This document shows, in pieces, positions 30,903 to 38,748 of a DNA stretch of 64,000 nucleotides. Made by a program: the position numbers and the translations under genes. The stretch lies in NCBI GenBank assembly GCA_035633215.1, contig DASQFI010000062.1, forward strand, positions 124,001 to 188,000. The letters are read 5' to 3'. Below the pieces are notes generated by a model. That model was not told the DNA's origin, made no database searches, and was given only the letters and a program-made list of their open reading frames with translations. The DNA comes from DASQFI01 sp035633215 (GTDB lineage Bacteria; Acidobacteriota; Vicinamibacteria; Vicinamibacterales; SCN-69-37). Numbering within the stretch: position 1 is the stretch's first letter; each line of letters begins with the position of its first letter.

Positions 30903-33437
30903 ATGAGTGGCCTCTGGCGTGATCTCCAGTACGGCATGCGGCTCCTGCTTCGGCAGCGCGCCTTTTCCGGGATCGCCGTCGCGGTCCTCGCACTCGGGAT
31001 TGGCGCGAATAGCGCCGCTTTTGGTCTCGTCAATGCCCTGCTCTTGAAACCGCGGCCGGGCCGGACCGCGGGCCAGGTCGTCGGTCTGTACAGCCGGGAC
31101 CGCACACAACCCGATTCGTATCGCGGGTTTTCGTATCCGAATTACGCCGACCTGCGGGCGCATTCGGAGGTCTTCAGGTCGCTCACGGCGCACACGTTCG
31201 CGTTTGCCGGCATCACCGAAGGCGCGGCGACACGACGGGTTTTCGTCAATCTCGTCACCGCGAATTTCTTCGACACGTTCGGCGTCTCGCTCGAGCGCGG
31301 CCGGCCGTTCACGGTGGACGAAGAGCGGCCCGGCGCCAACGTGCCGGTCGCGATTCTGAGTCACGCCGCCTGGCGGCGGATGGGGGCGCCTGGCGACGTG
31401 ATCGGCCGGACGATCCGGTTGAACGGCAGGCCGTTCGAGATTGTCGGCGTCGCGCCAAAGGGCTTCGGCGGATCGATGGCGCTCGTCACGCCCGAGTTGT
31501 GGATCCCGACCGGCGTCTACGACTCGATCTCCAACGACTTCGTCCGGGAGGGCCTGCCGGGCACGCTGGCCGACCGCGGGCATCACACGCTCGTGGCGGT
31601 CGCGCGCCTCGCGCCCGGCGCGACGATCGCCTCGGCAGCGCCCGCGCTGGCGGCCGTCGGCGGCCAGCTCGCCCTGGCGTTCCCCGCGGACAACCACGAC
31701 CAGGAGCTGTCGCTCGCGCCGCTCGCGCGCCTGTCCGTCGGCACGCGTCCTCAGAGCGACGGCGAGATCGTCGGCGTCGCCGGCGCGCTGCTCACGATGT
31801 CCGGCGTGGTCCTCCTGATTGCGTCGTTCAATCTCGCGAACATGCTGCTCGCCCGCGGGACGTCGCGGCGCAAGGAAATGGCCATCCGGCTCGCGATTGG
31901 CGGCAGCCGCGCGCGTATTGCACGGCAGCTCCTGACGGAAGGCGCGGTGCTCTCGCTCCTCGGCGGCGCCGCGGGCCTCGTCCTGGCGATGGCGGCGTCG
32001 CGCGCGCTGGTCGCGATGCTGGCGCCGATTTCGCCGGTCGCGTTGTCATTTGATGGGACGCCCGACGTGCGCGTGTTCGCCGCGACGGTCGGATTCGCGA
32101 TGCTGGGCGCGCTCGTCTTCGGCGCGCTGCCCGCGTGGACCCTGTCACGCACCCAGACCGTGCCGGGCCTGCGCGACCAGGCAGGCGATCTCACGACCGG
32201 CCGCCGCTCGCGGTTCCGAATGCAGAACATGCTGGTCATGGCGCAGCTCGGGTTCTCGCTCGTCATGGTCGCGACGGCCGGGATGTTTCTGCGCGGCGCG
32301 ACGCTCGCCGCCGGCGCCGACCCCGGGTTCACGCTCGATCGCGGCATTCTCATGCAGATCGACGCGAGCCTGGCGTCGTACGGACCGGATCGCGCGCGGC
32401 CGCTCTACCAGCGCGTGCTGTCGCAGCTGCGCGCGCGGCCCGAGGTCGTCGCGGCGAGCCTCGCCGGCACGATCCCGTTCGGCGACTTCTCGGACGGCCA
32501 GTCCGTCCAGCGAGCCGGGGCGCCGATCCCGCCGGGTGACCCGCGCGCGTCAGCCGAGCTGATTCCGGCGGAGTTCACGACCATCGGATCCGATTACTTT
32601 CGCTCACTCGGTCTGACGATCCTGCGCGGGCGGGACTTCTCGCCGTCGGAGGAGGAGGCGGCCACGGGAGAGCCGGTCGCGATCATCGACGAGCCGCTCT
32701 CTCGTCGCCTGTTCGGGAGCGAGGATCCGATCGGCCAGCGCGTGCAGTACGCCGTTCGCGATCAGAACCAGCCGCCACTCGTCTTGCGCGTCGTCGGCCT
32801 GGTACCCGGCGTGCGCCAGGACCTCTTCGACGCGGCTCCCGGGCCGCATCTGTACGTGCCGTTCGGTCGTGAGTTTCGTTCGAGCGTATTCGTCCACGCG
32901 AGGACGTCGCTTCCCTCGGCCGAGGCCGAGTCGGCGCTCCTGCCCGGCGTCCGCCGGCTGGTACGCGAGGTGGATCCGGCGCTGCCGGTGCTCTCGCTCG
33001 AGACGCGGCCGATGTTTCGCGAACGGAACCTGGGACTGGCAATCGTGCGCGTCGGCGCGAACATCTTCGCGGCGTTCGGCGGGGTGGCGCTCTTTCTCGC
33101 GACGGTAGGCGTCTACGGCGTCAAGGCGTACGTGGTGTCACGCCGCACGCGGGAGATTGGCATTCGCGTCGCGCTTGGCGCGACGCCCGGCGCGGTCGTG
33201 CGGATGGTCGTCCGCGAGGGCGCGCTGCTCGCGGGGATTGGTCTCCTCGCCGGCGGCGTCTTGTCAATCGCGACCGGCGCCGCGCTGCGAAACATGGCGT
33301 ACGAGGGCCGCGGCGTCGACGGGGTCGTGCTTGCCGCCGCGGTCGTCACGCTGCTCCTGGCCACGTTCCTGGCCGCCTGGCTGCCGGCCCGCCGCGCCAC
33401 GCGGGTGCCGCCGACGCTGGCGTTGCGCGCCGACTGA
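30903..33437 (+). CDS. ADOP-type permease lacking the N-terminal extension
   Basis: An 844-residue MacB/FtsX-type permease starting directly with MSGLWRDLQYGMRLLLRQRA. TM1 is at about 22-42 (IAVAVLALGIGANSAAFGLVNAL). It then has a periplasmic domain, a central FtsX block (IASFNLANMLLARGTSRRKEMA), a second periplasmic domain and terminal helices (TVGVYGVKAYVVSRRTREIGIRVALGA). Unlike the other four permeases here it has no cytoplasmic N-terminal domain and no adjacent PadR gene. It is divergent from the zinc metalloprotease, so control is probably different. No ATPase partner is nearby. Confidence 0.88.
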   Translation: MSGLWRDLQYGMRLLLRQRAFSGIAVAVLALGIGANSAAFGLVNALLLKPRPGRTAGQVVGLYSRDRTQPDSYRGFSYPNYADLRAHSEVFRSLTAHTFAFAGITEGAATRRVFVNLVTANFFDTFGVSLERGRPFTVDEERPGANVPVAILSHAAWRRMGAPGDVIGRTIRLNGRPFEIVGVAPKGFGGSMALVTPELWIPTGVYDSISNDFVREGLPGTLADRGHHTLVAVARLAPGATIASAAPALAAVGGQLALAFPADNHDQELSLAPLARLSVGTRPQSDGEIVGVAGALLTMSGVVLLIASFNLANMLLARGTSRRKEMAIRLAIGGSRARIARQLLTEGAVLSLLGGAAGLVLAMAASRALVAMLAPISPVALSFDGTPDVRVFAATVGFAMLGALVFGALPAWTLSRTQTVPGLRDQAGDLTTGRRSRFRMQNMLVMAQLGFSLVMVATAGMFLRGATLAAGADPGFTLDRGILMQIDASLASYGPDRARPLYQRVLSQLRARPEVVAASLAGTIPFGDFSDGQSVQRAGAPIPPGDPRASAELIPAEFTTIGSDYFRSLGLTILRGRDFSPSEEEAATGEPVAIIDEPLSRRLFGSEDPIGQRVQYAVRDQNQPPLVLRVVGLVPGVRQDLFDAAPGPHLYVPFGREFRSSVFVHARTSLPSAEAESALLPGVRRLVREVDPALPVLSLETRPMFRERNLGLAIVRVGANIFAAFGGVALFLATVGVYGVKAYVVSRRTREIGIRVALGATPGAVVRMVVREGALLAGIGLLAGGVLSIATGAALRNMAYEGRGVDGVVLAAAVVTLLLATFLAAWLPARRATRVPPTLALRAD

Positions 33438-33445
33438 GCATCCAT

Positions 33446-33468
33446 GCCGACCCTGAAGGGTCGGCCTA
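33446..33468. repeat. GCCGACCCTGAAGGGTCGGC palindrome followed by CTAC
   Basis: A 20-nt hairpin 9 nt downstream of the ADOP stop, ending in CTAC, related to the GTAG...CTAC palindromes at 2627, 42551 and 50543. Possible terminator for the permease gene. Confidence 0.6.
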
Positions 33469-33541
33469 CCCCTTCGCGCCGTCGACCCTGACCAATCCAC
33501 CAGGGCTTCGGTCGTCCACCCCAGTACTTCGGCGACCGCTG

Positions 33542-33582
33542 ATTACGTTATACTAGGTAACCAGTACGTTACTTGACGTAAT
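33542..33582 (+). promoter_or_regulatory. Possible promoter/operator of the AAA ATPase gene
   Basis: A TATACT (33549-33554) lies in an A/T-rich island unusual for this GC-rich sequence. An ATTACGT...ACGTAAT dyad (33542-33548 and 33576-33582) overlaps it and the start codon. Repeated GTTA/GTAA elements suggest protein binding. The -35 region is weak. Confidence 0.4.
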
Positions 33583-34732
33583 GCCACCAGAGAATCCCTT
33601 CGTGTACGGCGAGATCGTGGGTTCTGCGGCGTTCGCCGACCGGGCCCTCGAGCTCGACAGGCTCGAACGCGACCTGCAGAACGGCCAGAAAGTCTTCTTG
33701 ATCTCGCCGCGACGGTACGGCAAGTCGTCGCTGATCCGGTACGCCCTCCGGCGGCTGGCGCGGCAGGGCGTGCTGACCGTCGAGGTCACGGTCTCGAGCT
33801 CCAGCTCGTACGCGGCCTTTCTCGAGACGTACGCCTGCGCGCTCCTGGGCGCCGAGACGCCAGTCGGCCGGCTGCGGCAGTGGGCCGCCGAGATGTTCCG
33901 GTCCGTGCGGCCCGAGGTCCGCGTCGAGACCGAGGCGCCGGGCACGACGCGGGTCGCCCTCGCGTTTCCGACCGTGCAGACGCCGCGCGACGTCGCGCGG
34001 CTGGCGGCGGAGGTCTTCGCGCTGCCGGACCGGATTGCCGCCGCGCGGCGCCGGAAAGTCGCCGTGGCGCTCGACGAGTTCCAGGCGATCGCCGGGTTCG
34101 ACGGCGGCAGCGTCGAGCACGCGCTCCGCGCCGCCGTTCAGGATCAGCGCCGCGTCGGGTATGTCTTCGCGGGGTCGGAGCCCTCGCTCATGGAGCGGAT
34201 GCTGGGACCGCGCCGGCCGTTCTACAAAGCCGGGCCCGTCGTCCGCCTCGAGAAGATCCCGGCCGACGAGTTTGGCGCCTTTCTGGAAGCCCGGTTCACG
34301 AGCAGCGGCATCCGGCCCGAAACGGGTCTCGGCGCCGCGATCGTCGATCTCGCCGGCAACGTGCCGTACGACGTGCAGCGCCTGGCGCACGAATCCTGGG
34401 ATGACCTGCGCGCCGCCGGGCGGAAGACCGCGGGCCTCGAGGATCTGCACACGACCCTCACTCGCCTGCTCCGCCAGCAGGACACCATCTTCGAAGAGGC
34501 CTGGCAGCGACTGACGCTGGGTCAACGCGGCGTGCTCCGCGCGCTCGTCCTCGAACACGGCCGCGAGCTGCTCTCGGCCGACGTCCGCGCGCGTTATCGC
34601 CTCGCCGGCGCCTCCAGCGTGCAGTCAGCGCTCGCCGCGCTGGTTCGAGACGACGTGGTCACAAAAGCAGGCACGACGTACGCCGTGGTCGACTCGCTGT
34701 TCCGGGAGTGGGTGGCGCGGAAAACGTTCTAG
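33581..34732 (+). CDS. AAA/STAND-like ATPase (archaeal-ATPase family)
   Basis: A 383-residue P-loop protein of the PF01637/COG1672 kind. It opens NPFVYGEIVGSAAFADR, with Walker A SPRRYGKSSLI (Lys48, Ser49), Walker B VAVALDEFQ and sensor segment YVFAGSEPSLM. C-terminal winged-helix-like region (about 315-383) reads LTLGQRGVLRALVLEHG and SSVQSALAALVRDDVV. Such ATPases are often solitary in archaea and bacteria, and their function is unknown; some belong to the STAND class. The upstream ADOP and downstream rhodanese genes give no operon context, and the gene has its own possible promoter. A DNA-binding or effector role is only inference. Confidence 0.8.
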   Translation: MPPENPFVYGEIVGSAAFADRALELDRLERDLQNGQKVFLISPRRYGKSSLIRYALRRLARQGVLTVEVTVSSSSSYAAFLETYACALLGAETPVGRLRQWAAEMFRSVRPEVRVETEAPGTTRVALAFPTVQTPRDVARLAAEVFALPDRIAAARRRKVAVALDEFQAIAGFDGGSVEHALRAAVQDQRRVGYVFAGSEPSLMERMLGPRRPFYKAGPVVRLEKIPADEFGAFLEARFTSSGIRPETGLGAAIVDLAGNVPYDVQRLAHESWDDLRAAGRKTAGLEDLHTTLTRLLRQQDTIFEEAWQRLTLGQRGVLRALVLEHGRELLSADVRARYRLAGASSVQSALAALVRDDVVTKAGTTYAVVDSLFREWVARKTF

Positions 34733-34741
34733 AGGCTCAGG

Positions 34742-35602
34742 TCACTTGACAACCGGATACCCCGGCTGCCGCTGCCAGTCCTCGAACGATCCGACGTAGA
34801 CCCGCGCCGGCAGTCCCGCGTACCTGGCGGCGAAGTACATCAGGCTCGCTCGCATCCCGATCGCGCAGTACGTGACGACCTGATCCTGCGGTCCGACGCC
34901 CGCCTTCGAGAGCAATGCGCGGATGTCTTCGCGTGACTTGAAGATCGCCCGGTCGGGATCGCTGAACAGATCGCGCCAGATCACGAGCGTGGAGCCCGGC
35001 AGGTAGCCGTTTGCCCGCTCGCGCTCGCTCCGCACGTCGAGCACCTTCACTCCGGGCGTCTGCAGCCGCTCCCGAACCCACGGCGCCGTGACGATCACGT
35101 CGGGCGCCGGCTTTGGTGTGAGCGTCCCCGTCGCGGCCGGGGGGACCGCAGTCGCCACGGGCCGGTCCTTCGCGCGCCAGGTGTCGAGATTGCCGTCGAG
35201 CATCGAGACGTGATCGCCGTGGCCGAGCGACGCGAGCGCCATGAAGAGCCAGCCGGTCACCATCGGACTCTCGCCGTACAGCACGATCCGCGCATCGTCG
35301 CTCGCGCCCGCGCGCGCGAGCGCGGCGGAGAGCGCCGCGGGGGCAAGCAGGCCGTGACTCTCGTGGTTCAGCGTCTCCTCATGCGAGAGGAAGCGCGCGC
35401 CGGGAATATGCGCGCGTTCGTATTGCGCGCGTTCGCCGGTAGTGATCACGCGAACATGCGGGTCGTTCAGATGCTGGCTCAGCCAGTCGGCCGACACGAC
35501 GAAGCCAGGTGCCGAGTCCTGCGCTGCCACATCAGGGGTCGGTGAATGTGGCAGGACAAGACTCGACCCAATCAGCGCCAGCACCGCGAGAATGATCTTC
35601 AT
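34742..35602 (-). CDS. Secreted thiosulfate sulfurtransferase (tandem rhodanese)
   Basis: A 286-residue protein: signal peptide (about 1-28), then two rhodanese domains (about 33-150 and 165-285). The catalytic Cys is in the second domain, VTYCAIGMRAS (Cys246). The first domain lacks it (VLYGESPMV), as is normal for thiosulfate/3-mercaptopyruvate sulfurtransferases. The CAIGMR loop is closer to thiosulfate sulfurtransferases than to the CGSGVTA type of mercaptopyruvate enzymes. Export to the periplasm is predicted. Its ATG overlaps the stop of the upstream ADOP gene (ATGA), an unexpected translational coupling of a permease with a sulfurtransferase. Confidence 0.88.
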   Translation of the reverse strand: MKIILAVLALIGSSLVLPHSPTPDVAAQDSAPGFVVSADWLSQHLNDPHVRVITTGERAQYERAHIPGARFLSHEETLNHESHGLLAPAALSAALARAGASDDARIVLYGESPMVTGWLFMALASLGHGDHVSMLDGNLDTWRAKDRPVATAVPPAATGTLTPKPAPDVIVTAPWVRERLQTPGVKVLDVRSERERANGYLPGSTLVIWRDLFSDPDRAIFKSREDIRALLSKAGVGPQDQVVTYCAIGMRASLMYFAARYAGLPARVYVGSFEDWQRQPGYPVVK

Positions 35603-38262
35603 TCCGACCTCAGGGCACTCAACGGGTTGATCGTCGTGGCGCGACGGGCCGGGCCGAGCGCGGCCACGAGCGCCGTCACGAAGAACAGCACGGCGACCGC
35701 CACGAACGCGACCGGTTCTGTCGGAGTGGTCGCAAAGAGATACGTCTCGAGGAGCCGCGTGAACGCCACCGCGCCCGCCGCGCCGAGCAGGAGTCCGGAG
35801 ATGACGAGCACCAGCCCCTGACGCATGACGAGCGTCAGCACCGACGCGCGCGTGCCGCCGAGCGCCATCCGCAGCCCGAACTCGCGCGTCCGCTGGCTGA
35901 CCGACGTCGCAATGACGCCCGTGATGCCGGCCAGCGTTACGAGCAGCGCGACGCCGGCGAAGATCGAGAGCAGCGCGGCTGTCAGACCCGGGACCGCGAG
36001 TCGGCTCTGTTTCAGATCCTCGAGCGTTCGGACGTCCTCGACGGGAATCTGCGGATTGACCCGGTGCACGGCTGCCGTGATGGTGTTCACGAGCTCGGCC
36101 GGCGGACCGTTCGTGCTGATGACGAGACCGCCGCCGCCGAATTGCGACTGATCCATTGGCTGGTAGAACTGCGGCTGGGCGTCCCGATCGGGCCCGTACG
36201 GATGGCTGTCGCTGACGACGCCGATGACGGTAAGTGTGACCGGCGGCTGGGGGTTCTCGAAGACGAACCGGGATCCGACAGGATCCGCGCCGCGCCAATA
36301 CCTCGCCATGGATGCGTTAATGACGGCGACCTTGGTCGAGTCCGCCGTGTCGGTCCGGTCGAACGTCCGTCCGGAGAGCACGGACATGCCGAGCGTTTCG
36401 AAATACCCGTCGGTCGCGACGGCGGGATCGGCCTCCAATGGTCCGGCCGTCGAGACGGCCGCCGGGCCGTCCAGCCGGATCTGCCCGCGAAACGGCTGGC
36501 CTTCCGTCAGCGGCACCCGGCTCGTCGCGGCCGCCGAGACGACGCCCGGCGTCGCCCGAAGCTGGTCGAGGACGGCGCGATGCAGCTGGAGCGATGCCTC
36601 GGGGGTCGGGAACAGCGAGAAATTGCCGCCGATGTCGGCCGTGACCACGCGATCGAGTTGATACCCGAGCGGCACGGAGGCGAGCCGATACAGACTCTGC
36701 AGCAACAGCGCCGCGCCAACCAGGAGCACGAATGACACTGCCACTTGTGCGACCACCAGACCGGCGCGAAGCTTCTGACGGACCCCGCTCTCGCCGGCCT
36801 GACTGCTGCCGTCGCGAATCGACTGCGCCGTGTTTCGTCGCGCGGACAGCGCCGGCGCTGCGCCGAAGACGATGCCAGTCAGCACCGAGACGACGACCAT
36901 GAAGGCCAGCACGCCGCCGTCGATCGCGATCTGGCCGGTCCGCGTCGTAAACCTCTCGACGAACGTGGACAGCATTCCCACGGTCAGCCACGCCAGTCCG
37001 AGGCCGAGCGCGCCACCCATCAGCGCCACCAGCACGCTCTCGGTAACGAGCTGGCGCAACAGGCGCCACCGGCCGGCGCCGAGCGCGGAGCGCAATGCGA
37101 GCTCCCGGTGGCGCCGCACCGTGCGCGCGAGCGCCAGGTTCGCGACGTTCGCGCACGCGAGCAGGAGGACGAGCGCCGTCGCGCCGGCCAGCGCATAGAG
37201 CATCGGGCGCGCCTGGACGACGAGCGCGTCTTGGAGCACACGGGCGTTGCCTTTGATCTCCTTGAGCCGCGCGTAATCCTTCGGGAACGACTTGTCGAAC
37301 GTCGCGGCGACCGTCGCGATCTCGGTCGTGGCCTTGGCCTCGCTCACTCCAGGCACCAGCCGTCCGAAGACCTGGAGCCCGCGAAAGGCGCCGTGATTCT
37401 GGTGCATCGTCTGCTCGCCGCGCGCGCGGAACGGGCACGCCGAGGTGGGCATGTACACGTCGTTCTCGCGCGGGTACTGCGGATAGGCGGGCAGGACGCC
37501 GACGATCGTGTGAATCCGATCGTTCATCTCGACCGATTTCCCGACGACGGATCTGTCGCCCCCGAACTTCTCCTGCCAGTAGGCATGGCTCAGCACCAGC
37601 ACCGCCTCGGAGCCGAGGTCATCGTCGGTGTCGATGAACGTCCGGCCGTGCAGAGGCTTGACGCCGAGCACGTCGAAGAAATTCGCGGAAACGACCCCGG
37701 TGTCCACGCGGTCCGGGTCCCCGTGATTGAGGAGCGTGAACGACATCGAGTGGTACTCGACGAGATCGCGGACCGCCTTGAGGTGCGTCCGATAGTCGAA
37801 CAGCTCGGGAATCGAGACGCTGACGACGGGCCGATTGGTCTGCGGCGCCGCCTGCTGCACCAGGACGAGCTCGTGGCCGTCGCGGAACGGGAGCGGCTTG
37901 AGAAGCACCCCGTCAATCACCGAGAACATCGCGGTGTTCGCGCCGATCCCAAGCGCAAGAATGAGCACCGCGGCCAGCGTGTAGGCCGGTGACCGGCGCA
38001 GCGTCCGGAATCCGAACCGGACGTCCTGCACGAGCGCGTCCCAGAACGTCATCCCGCGCGTGTCGCGCACTTCCTCGCGCACGCGGGTCACTGGACCGAA
38101 ATCGCGCAGCGCCGACTGCCGGGCGTCCCGGGGCGGCACGCCCGCCTGGGCGCGCTTGTCGGACTCCATGGCGATGTGAAAGTCGAGCTCGCGCTGGATG
38201 TCCCGATCGAGACGCCGCCAGCCCAACAGCGCCCGGACGCCGCGAAACATTTTGTGAAACAT
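35599..38262 (-). CDS. ADOP-type MacB/FtsX permease
   Basis: An 887-residue permease. The N-terminal cytoplasmic domain reads LDRDIQRELDFHIAMESDKR and ARQSALRDFGPVTRVREEVRD. DVRFGFRTLRRSPAYT then leads into TM1 (about 90-112, VLILALGIGANTAMFSVIDG), two MacB periplasmic domains and two FtsX blocks (LLACANVANLALARTVRRHRELALRSALGA and VTLAGITGVIATSVSQRTREFGLRMALGG). It ends INPLSALRSE. The PadR gene lies 46 bp upstream on the same strand. The start of the secreted rhodanese overlaps its stop, making a PadR-ADOP-rhodanese unit. Confidence 0.9.
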   Translation of the reverse strand: MFHKMFRGVRALLGWRRLDRDIQRELDFHIAMESDKRAQAGVPPRDARQSALRDFGPVTRVREEVRDTRGMTFWDALVQDVRFGFRTLRRSPAYTLAAVLILALGIGANTAMFSVIDGVLLKPLPFRDGHELVLVQQAAPQTNRPVVSVSIPELFDYRTHLKAVRDLVEYHSMSFTLLNHGDPDRVDTGVVSANFFDVLGVKPLHGRTFIDTDDDLGSEAVLVLSHAYWQEKFGGDRSVVGKSVEMNDRIHTIVGVLPAYPQYPRENDVYMPTSACPFRARGEQTMHQNHGAFRGLQVFGRLVPGVSEAKATTEIATVAATFDKSFPKDYARLKEIKGNARVLQDALVVQARPMLYALAGATALVLLLACANVANLALARTVRRHRELALRSALGAGRWRLLRQLVTESVLVALMGGALGLGLAWLTVGMLSTFVERFTTRTGQIAIDGGVLAFMVVVSVLTGIVFGAAPALSARRNTAQSIRDGSSQAGESGVRQKLRAGLVVAQVAVSFVLLVGAALLLQSLYRLASVPLGYQLDRVVTADIGGNFSLFPTPEASLQLHRAVLDQLRATPGVVSAAATSRVPLTEGQPFRGQIRLDGPAAVSTAGPLEADPAVATDGYFETLGMSVLSGRTFDRTDTADSTKVAVINASMARYWRGADPVGSRFVFENPQPPVTLTVIGVVSDSHPYGPDRDAQPQFYQPMDQSQFGGGGLVISTNGPPAELVNTITAAVHRVNPQIPVEDVRTLEDLKQSRLAVPGLTAALLSIFAGVALLVTLAGITGVIATSVSQRTREFGLRMALGGTRASVLTLVMRQGLVLVISGLLLGAAGAVAFTRLLETYLFATTPTEPVAFVAVAVLFFVTALVAALGPARRATTINPLSALRSE

Positions 38263-38286
38263 GTGGACCCGCTCCTGGCCTCTTCG

Positions 38287-38306
38287 CCTTTGAGCCTTTG
38301 AGCCTT
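38287..38306. repeat. Single arm of the CCTTTGAG octamer repeat (H)
   Basis: CCTTTGAGCCTTTGAGCCTT lies 2 nt past the PadR stop, between padR and its ADOP gene. It has the same unit as foldback G 10 kb away, but no second arm is found here, so it may be a degenerate or nascent copy. Confidence 0.65.
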
Positions 38307-38308
38307 GT

Positions 38309-38644
38309 CTATGACACCGCGTTCAGCACCCGCGCGACCGCTTCAGACATTCGCGCCCACTGCTCCGTTTCCCGCTGAAGCTGGCGCTGCCCGGTTCGCG
38401 TGAGCCGGTAGAACTTCGCTTCCCGGTTGTTATCGGAGACGCCCCAAGTCGAGTCGATCCACCCCTGTTCGTCGAGACGATGCAGGGCCGGATAGAGCGA
38501 GCCCTGATTCACGCGGAGAACGTCCTCGGAAATCTGCAGGATGCGCTGCGAGATGCCCCAGCCGTGCTGCGGCCCGAGCGCGAGGGTCTTGAGAATCAGC
38601 AGATCGAGCGTGCCCTGCAGAAGGTCGGTGCGGTTCGTCGGCAT
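38309..38644 (-). CDS. PadR-family transcriptional regulator
   Basis: A 111-residue PadR protein: LLQGTLDLLILKTLALGPQHGWGI, QGSLYPALHRLDEQGWID, FYRLTRTGQRQLQRETEQW. This is the classical acidobacterial PadR found next to ADOP genes. It should bind the nested dyads at 38661-38711 upstream of its own start and so control itself, the downstream ADOP permease and the coupled rhodanese. AGGAG lies at the expected place upstream of the ATG, so this mRNA has a leader, unlike the two plus-strand padR genes. Confidence 0.9.
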   Translation of the reverse strand: MPTNRTDLLQGTLDLLILKTLALGPQHGWGISQRILQISEDVLRVNQGSLYPALHRLDEQGWIDSTWGVSDNNREAKFYRLTRTGQRQLQRETEQWARMSEAVARVLNAVS

Positions 38645-38660
38645 GGTCCGGAACGCTCCT

Positions 38661-38711
38661 CTTGTAGACGTTCGACAAGACTAATAAGTTTCCTTGTCGA
38701 TTGTCTACAAG
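38661..38711 (-). promoter_or_regulatory. padR operator: nested dyads
   Basis: The outer dyad CTTGTAGAC (38661-38669) / GTCTACAAG (38703-38711) encloses the inner dyad CGACAAG (38673-38679) / CTTGTCG (38693-38699), centred near 38686. A TTGTAG...17 nt...TTATTA promoter on the minus strand is embedded. Two dimers could bind on opposite sides of the promoter. Confidence 0.65.
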
Positions 38712-38748
38712 AATAAGAGTGTCCGGAACGGGACACGTACTTCGGAGG

